The notes under the pieces were generated by a model. That model was not told where the DNA came from, searched no databases, and saw nothing but the letters and a program-made list of their open reading frames with translations. 11,095 nucleotides of DNA, from assembly GCA_029239575.1 (NCBI GenBank), contig JARBUP010000074.1, positions 1 through 11,095 of the forward strand, read 5' to 3'. A program made the translations under genes and the position numbers. This document shows positions 7,573 to 11,095 of the stretch, one piece after another (the stretch's first letter is position 1; each line of letters begins with the position of its first letter). Source of the DNA: Bacillota bacterium (lineage in GTDB: Bacteria > Bacillota > Clostridia > Tissierellales > Sedimentibacteraceae).

Positions 7573-7600
7573 ATTATAGCAAATTTTTACCCTTTAACAA
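7573..7600 (-). promoter_or_regulatory. Promoter of the two-component operon
   Basis: On the minus strand a perfect -10 TATAAT (7573-7578) is preceded by TGC, giving an extended -10 (TGCTATAAT), and by a -35 TTGTTA (7595-7600) at 16-base spacing. The kinase ATG is about 90 bases downstream, leaving a leader of roughly 80 bases. An imperfect palindrome (TACCCTTT at 7588-7595, AAAGGTA at 7599-7605) overlaps the -35 and could be an operator. Confidence 0.7.
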
Positions 7601-7605
7601 AGGTA

Positions 7606-7779
7606 TTTTTTTGTGGTTAAGCAGCTAATTTTTGTCTTTTTCAAAAACACAATTTTAATAATTTGTAATAAGTAATTGGATACTTTTAACTTGAAAATAA
7701 TTTTAATAGTATTACAATTTTTTGATTTTCTAAGTAATATTTTTTAATAACATACTAACAAAATAACAAAATAATCGCC
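7606..7779. other. AT-rich divergent intergenic spacer
   Basis: Non-coding AT-rich DNA between the two divergent promoters. No open frame with a ribosome site was seen. The only ordered element is an 8-base inverted repeat TTGTAATA (7663-7670) / TATTACAA (7710-7717), about 47 bases centre to centre, of unknown meaning. Confidence 0.5.
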
Positions 7780-7808
7780 TTGACTTTAAATACAAGGTGT
7801 ACTATACT
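7780..7808 (+). promoter_or_regulatory. Promoter of the B12 uptake operon
   Basis: Near-consensus housekeeping promoter: -35 TTGACT (7780-7785), 17-base spacer, -10 TATACT (7803-7808). Predicted transcription start near 7815, a few bases before the cobalamin aptamer. Strong constitutive start followed by riboswitch control is the expected arrangement. Confidence 0.85.
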
Positions 7809-7828
7809 TACATTAATTAAATATCTTC

Positions 7829-7990
7829 GGTATTGGTTGCAATTTTGCAATAAATGGGAATTAGGTTAAAATCCTAAACAGTCCTGCTGCCGTGATGAGA
7901 GAACTATTTTCGAGCTTTAAGCGAACCACTGGATATTCTGGGAAGGTTGAAAATTTGTGATGATCTCTTAGTCGGAAAACCTGCCAATAT
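7829..7990 (+). ncRNA. Cobalamin riboswitch aptamer
   Basis: Adenosylcobalamin-type aptamer (Rfam RF00174 family) recognised by its conserved blocks in order: closing helix P1 TATTGG (7831-7836) with CCAATA (7984-7989); GGGAATTAGGT paired to ATCCTAA (7861-7865 with 7873-7877); CTGCTGCCGT; a small hairpin TTCG/CGAA (7909-7912 with 7922-7925); CCACTGG; CTGGGAAGG; GATGATCTCTTAGTC; and the 3' B12 box AGTCGGAAAACCTGCC at 7970-7985. The hairpin directly after P1, TATTTGCG/CGCAAATA (7991-7998 with 8006-8013), sits where P13 is found in this class. Bound corrinoid is expected to turn off the downstream importer. It lies between a strong promoter and btuF on the same strand. Confidence 0.95.
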
Positions 7991-8013
7991 TATTTGCGTA
8001 AATGCCGCAAATA

Positions 8014-8068
8014 CTATGCTTTACAGAGATATAAGCGATAGTACATTAACCATGCATATAAGCATGGC
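8014..8068 (+). other. Intervening hairpins of the riboswitch expression platform
   Basis: Two stem-loops between P13 and the terminator: ACTATGCTT (8014-8022) pairs with AAGCGATAGT (8033-8042) with one bulged base, and CCATGC (8050-8055) pairs perfectly with GCATGG (8062-8067). They bring the P13 region and the terminator foot closer together and may be enclosed by the long-range pairing proposed between 7996-8006 and 8090-8101. Confidence 0.55.
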
Positions 8069-8098
8069 TACAATTTAAAAATTGATAGAGGCAATTTA

Positions 8099-8127
8099 CG
8101 TTTCGGAAATATCCGAGGCGTTTTTTT
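8099..8127 (+). terminator. Riboswitch-controlled intrinsic terminator
   Basis: Nine-pair stem (8099-8107 with 8112-8120, two G-U pairs, CGTTTCGGA against TCCGAGGCG) with a four-base loop, followed directly by seven T (8121-8127). It ends 82 bases before btuF and after the aptamer, so the switch acts by premature transcription termination. The btuF ribosome site is far downstream and unpaired with it. Confidence 0.9.
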
Positions 8128-8209
8128 ATGCATATAAACAATTTTTATTACATATGGCATTAAAGTTTAATATAAAGATGTTTAAAACAAATTCGGAGGA
8201 AAAACAATT

Positions 8210-9151
8210 ATGAAAAAATTTAATTTTGCTTTATTAATAGCAATTATGATTTTTACACTTACAGCTTGTTCAACAGAACAGCCAAAGCAACAGGAACAAC
8301 AACAAACTGAAACAACTGAAATACAATTACCTACTAAAGACATGGCAGGCAATGATATTACAGTTCCAACTGAAATTAATAAAATAATTTCTTTAGCTCC
8401 ATCAATAACTGAAATGTTAGTTGATTTAGGATATGGGGATAAAATAGTTGCAGCTGACACTTATTCTGAAGGAATCGAAGGTCTTCCTGAAGGAATCGAA
8501 TATATAGACATGATGGCTCCTGATGCTGAAAAAATAGCAGCTCTTGAACCGGATGTTTTATTAGCAACAGGAATGATGCAAAAAGACGGCATTGACCCAC
8601 TTAAAGCATTAAAAGATATGGGAATATGCGTAGCTTACATACCATCAAGCGACAGCATAGAAAAAATTTATGCAGATATAATTTTTATATCTGAAATTGT
8701 TCAAGCAAAGGACAAAGGTCAAGCATTAGTTGATGAAGCTAAAGCAAAAGTTGCTGAAATAAAAGCAATTGGTGATACCATAACAGATAAAAAATCAGTT
8801 TATTTTGAAATAGCTGCAGCACCAAGTATGTACAGCTTTGGTACAGGCGTATTCTTAAATGAAATGATAGAAATAATAGGAGCTGAAAATATTCTTGCTG
8901 ACCAACAAAGCTGGTTATCAGTATCTGAAGAAGCGGTTATAGCTGCAAACCCAGATGTTATAATAACTAATGTTGATTATATTGAAAATGCTGTAGATGA
9001 AATAAAAGCTCGTTCTGGATGGAACAATGTGACTGCAGTTAGCAGTAATGAAGTTTACTTCATAGAAAATGATATTACTTCTGTTCCAAACCATAATTTT
9101 GTTAAAGGACTACAAAAAATGGCAGAAGCAGTTTACCCAGATAAATACTAA
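8210..9151 (+). CDS. btuF: Cobalamin-type ABC transporter substrate-binding lipoprotein
   Basis: Extracellular binding protein for corrinoid uptake, 313 residues. Residues 1-20 are a lipoprotein signal peptide: KK near the start, a hydrophobic core and lipobox LTAC with C20 as the lipid-anchored residue. A Gln/Thr/Glu-rich tether follows (about 21-40), then a Peripla_BP_2 fold (BtuF/FepB class III) from about 43 to the end. Typical blocks are KIISLAPSITEMLVDLGYGD, DAEKIAALEPDVLLATG, a long central helix (about 155-190), EMIEIIGAENIL and EEAVIAANPDVIITN. The ATG at 8210 has a GGAGGA site at 8195-8200. Sequence alone would allow haem or siderophore binding, since the fold is shared. The cobalamin riboswitch upstream makes B12 or another corrinoid the ligand. 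It is the first gene of the importer operon. Confidence 0.93.
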   Translation: MKKFNFALLIAIMIFTLTACSTEQPKQQEQQQTETTEIQLPTKDMAGNDITVPTEINKIISLAPSITEMLVDLGYGDKIVAADTYSEGIEGLPEGIEYIDMMAPDAEKIAALEPDVLLATGMMQKDGIDPLKALKDMGICVAYIPSSDSIEKIYADIIFISEIVQAKDKGQALVDEAKAKVAEIKAIGDTITDKKSVYFEIAAAPSMYSFGTGVFLNEMIEIIGAENILADQQSWLSVSEEAVIAANPDVIITNVDYIENAVDEIKARSGWNNVTAVSSNEVYFIENDITSVPNHNFVKGLQKMAEAVYPDKY

Positions 9152-9152
9152 A

Positions 9153-10175
9153 ATGAAAACTAAATCAAAAATAATTATATCAATAATAATTTGTTTTGCT
9201 GTTCTTATTTTTGGGGTTGGTATGGGAAGTGTTTATGTTCATCCTACTGAAATAATAAATATATTAGGAAACAAACTTTTCTCTGTACCCTTATCAGAAA
9301 ATATTTCAAAAACATCCATATCAATTGTTTGGAATCTTAGGCTCCCAAGAGCTCTCTTAGCATTCATTGTAGGAGGAGCTCTTGCAGTGAGCGGCTCTGT
9401 TATGCAGTCCGTATTAAAAAATCCTTTAGCATCATCTTTTACACTTGGAGTATCATCAGGAGCATGTTTAGGAGCTGGACTTGTAATAGTAACGGGGTTT
9501 CAAATTGCATTTTTAGGAATATTCACTCTGCCTTTTGTGGGTCTTTTATGCGGTATGCTAACTGTTATTTTAGCTGTTAAATTTGCCTCTCGAATGGATA
9601 AAAACATGGAAAATAACACAATAATTTTAGTAGGTATGGTTTTTTCCCTATTCATAAATGCATTTTTGACTTTATTAACAGCAATGTCTAAGGACAGCAT
9701 TGAACAGCTTACACTTTGGCAAATGGGTAGCTTTGCTTTAAAAGAATGGTCAAATGTTTTTGTATTATTGCCAATTGTTTTAGTAGGAGTTCTTGTTTTA
9801 ATGAGGTATTCAAGAGAACTTGACATAATGACTTTTGGCGAAGATCAAGCATTTACAATGGGTGTTGATGTTCAAAAAGCTAAGTGGATATTTTTAGGAT
9901 TATCTGCTGCACTAACAGGCAGTGCAATTTCATTTGTAGGTGTAATCGGATTTATAGATTTAATTGCTCCCCATGTTGTAAGAAAAATTTTTGGTTCTTC
10001 ACACAAAATTGTGATTCCAATGTCCTTGTTTTTCGGTGGGGCCTTTATGGTAATATGTGATTTAATAGCACGAACTATAGTTTCTCCTTCAGAACTTCCT
10101 GTTGGAGCAATAACCGCTTTAGTAGGTGCACCATTCTTTGTTTATGTTTATTTCAATAAAAGGAAGGAAAAATAA
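9153..10175 (+). CDS. btuC: Cobalamin-type ABC transporter permease (FecCD family)
   Basis: Membrane subunit of the corrinoid importer, 340 residues, rich in hydrophobic helices (about 8-10, as in BtuC). FecCD-family blocks are seen: LRLPRALLAFIVGGALAVSG, MQSVLKNPLASSFTLGVSSG, TLWQMGSF, MGVDVQKAKWIFLGLSAALT, ISFVGVIGFIDLIAPHVVR (the coupling region contacting the ATPase) and SPSELPVGAITALVGAPFF near the C-terminus. An upstream in-frame ATG at 9069 would add 28 residues overlapping btuF. The ATG at 9153 is preferred because it gives a normal MKTKSK plus hydrophobic-helix N-terminus. It starts one base after the btuF stop and has no clear ribosome site, so it is probably translated by coupling to btuF. 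The stop abuts the btuD start. Confidence 0.94.
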   Translation: MKTKSKIIISIIICFAVLIFGVGMGSVYVHPTEIINILGNKLFSVPLSENISKTSISIVWNLRLPRALLAFIVGGALAVSGSVMQSVLKNPLASSFTLGVSSGACLGAGLVIVTGFQIAFLGIFTLPFVGLLCGMLTVILAVKFASRMDKNMENNTIILVGMVFSLFINAFLTLLTAMSKDSIEQLTLWQMGSFALKEWSNVFVLLPIVLVGVLVLMRYSRELDIMTFGEDQAFTMGVDVQKAKWIFLGLSAALTGSAISFVGVIGFIDLIAPHVVRKIFGSSHKIVIPMSLFFGGAFMVICDLIARTIVSPSELPVGAITALVGAPFFVYVYFNKRKEK

Positions 10176-10988
10176 ATGCTAACATTAAAAAATGTATATG
10201 CTGGTTATGACGGAAATGATGTGTTGTCAAACATTTCTTTAACAGTGCAGGAAAATGAAAACCTATGTATTTTAGGACCAAACGGATGCGGAAAGACAAC
10301 TCTCATAAAAACAATATCTGGTTTAATACCTTGCAAAGGAAGTATTACAATTGATGGAAACAATATTAATAGTATGAAAAGACATGAAATTGCCAGCAAA
10401 GTTGCCGTTATGAGCCAAATGTCCTCAATATATTTTTCCTATACTGTTTTTGATGCTGTTCTTTTAGGTCGTTATATATACATGAAAAACAACGCATTTA
10501 GTGGACCTTCTTATGAAGATAGAGAATTTGCAGAACATTGCATTGATGCAGTTGGATTATCAAAGCTTAAATATAAACAAATAAACACTCTTTCTGGAGG
10601 TCAGCTCCAAAGAGTTTATTTAGCAAGAACTCTGGCACAGGACCCTAAAATCATTTTATTGGATGAACCTACAAATCATTTGGATTTAAAACATCAAGTA
10701 GAACTCATAGATTATTTAAAAGAGTGGTCAAAAGTAGACGGACATTCTGTAATTGGAGTTTTACATGACATTAACCTTGCAGTAAGACTTGCAGATGATA
10801 TTTTGTTTTTAAATGAAGGCGAAACGCAAGCATATGGAAAAGCAGATGATATTATATCATCTAAACTATTAAAGCAAGTTTATGGAATGGATGTTGTATC
10901 ATTTATGACGGACTCATTAAGAAAATGGGAAAGCTATAATGTTGAGCCATCAATTATACCAAAAGTTAAGCTTCGCAAAATTAAGTAA
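10176..10988 (+). CDS. btuD: Cobalamin-type ABC transporter ATP-binding protein
   Basis: Cytoplasmic ATPase that powers the importer, 270 residues, a little longer than the usual 250-260 because of a basic C-terminal tail. Motifs in order: Walker A GPNGCGKT (34-41), Q-loop Q81, signature LSGGQLQR (139-146), Walker B IILLDEP (159-165) with catalytic E164, D-loop NHLD (167-170) and switch H197 in VLHDIN. All are intact. It belongs to the FepC/BtuD group of the iron-siderophore/B12 subfamily. The ATG follows the btuC stop with no gap, with a GGAAGG ribosome site inside the end of btuC. Substrate assignment rests on the operon and its riboswitch. Confidence 0.95.
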   Translation: MLTLKNVYAGYDGNDVLSNISLTVQENENLCILGPNGCGKTTLIKTISGLIPCKGSITIDGNNINSMKRHEIASKVAVMSQMSSIYFSYTVFDAVLLGRYIYMKNNAFSGPSYEDREFAEHCIDAVGLSKLKYKQINTLSGGQLQRVYLARTLAQDPKIILLDEPTNHLDLKHQVELIDYLKEWSKVDGHSVIGVLHDINLAVRLADDILFLNEGETQAYGKADDIISSKLLKQVYGMDVVSFMTDSLRKWESYNVEPSIIPKVKLRKIK

Positions 10989-11006
10989 CAAATAATCGGA
11001 GGTATT

Positions 11007-11095
11007 ATGAAAGGAAAAAAATTTATTGCTTCATATAGTGGCGGAAAAGACAGCACTTTAGCCGTATATCGTGCCATTTCACAGGGTATGGAACC
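11007..11095 (+). CDS. PP-loop ATPase, Dph6/ATP_bind_4 type, partial
   Basis: Only the first 29 complete codons (plus two bases of the next) are visible: the protein begins MKGKKFIASYSGGKDSTLAV. SGGKDS (residues 11-16) is the PP-loop pyrophosphate-binding motif of the adenine nucleotide alpha-hydrolase-like fold. The very short N-terminus before the motif and the YSGGKDSTLAVYRA context resemble the diphthine-ammonia ligase-like family (Dph6, PF01902) more than tRNA-modifying TilS or NadE, but this cannot be settled from 30 residues. A GGAGGT site ends 3 bases before the ATG, and the gene starts 18 bases after btuD, so it probably belongs to the riboswitch-controlled operon. Bacteria make no diphthamide, so the substrate is likely something else; a role in corrinoid salvage is a guess from context. 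Confidence 0.8.
   Translation, partial: MKGKKFIASYSGGKDSTLAVYRAISQGME

Noticed and set aside
8182..8600. Minus-strand open frames across the start of btuF
   Set aside because: btuF has a ribosome site, a lipobox signal peptide and a recognised fold in the other direction; the minus-strand frames have none.
9500..9826. Minus-strand open frame of 108 codons inside btuC
   Set aside because: Antisense to a clear FecCD permease and lacks a ribosome site and any recognisable motif.
8210..10988. Assignment of the importer to iron-siderophore or haem
   Set aside because: The three proteins belong to a superfamily shared with those substrates, but the cobalamin riboswitch directly upstream and the B12-dependent enzyme next door make corrinoid the better assignment.
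1..11095. Mobile elements, CRISPR arrays, tRNA or rRNA genes
   Set aside because: No regularly spaced long repeats, transposase motifs, terminal inverted repeats or recognisable structural RNA genes other than the riboswitch were seen on either strand.

Overview
The window is AT-rich, with strong Shine-Dalgarno sites (GGAGG-type), short intergenic gaps, and a low-GC Gram-positive look. Together with the protein families this suggests an anaerobic Firmicute of the Clostridia type; no species can be named from the sequence alone.

Layout. Positions 1-4813 (minus strand) hold the start of a 1,2-propanediol utilisation (pdu) microcompartment operon in the canonical order pduA-pduB-pduC-pduD-pduE-pduG: two shell proteins, the three subunits of coenzyme B12-dependent diol dehydratase, and the N-terminal 263 codons of the reactivase large subunit, which runs off the left edge. 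Positions 4814-5117 are the pdu control region, with the terminator of the upstream regulator operon at its right side. Positions 5118-7484 (minus strand) encode a two-component system: a soluble histidine kinase whose N-terminus is a PocR-type ligand-binding domain, and a receiver-AraC response regulator. Positions 7485-8209 are a divergent control region with a promoter for the two-component system (minus strand) and, on the plus strand, a near-consensus promoter, a cobalamin riboswitch and an intrinsic terminator. Positions 8210-10988 (plus strand) encode a B12-type ABC importer (lipoprotein binding protein, permease, ATPase). From 11007 to the right edge is the start of a PP-loop ATPase gene of the Dph6/ATP_bind_4 type.

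How it fits together. The kinase probably detects the diol (or a related small molecule) in the cytoplasm and, through the AraC-type regulator, switches on the neighbouring pdu operon. The diol dehydratase needs adenosylcobalamin, and the divergent operon brings in corrinoid under riboswitch feedback. The locus therefore pairs substrate-induced enzyme and compartment synthesis with cofactor-controlled B12 uptake. The individual families are known. The most noteworthy details are the PocR sensor built into a kinase instead of into a one-component activator, a shared amphipathic N-terminal tag on PduB, PduD and PduE, a readable switching architecture in the riboswitch expression platform, and a PP-loop enzyme of unclear role in the B12 operon. 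I found no CRISPR, rRNA, tRNA, insertion sequence or other mobile element.
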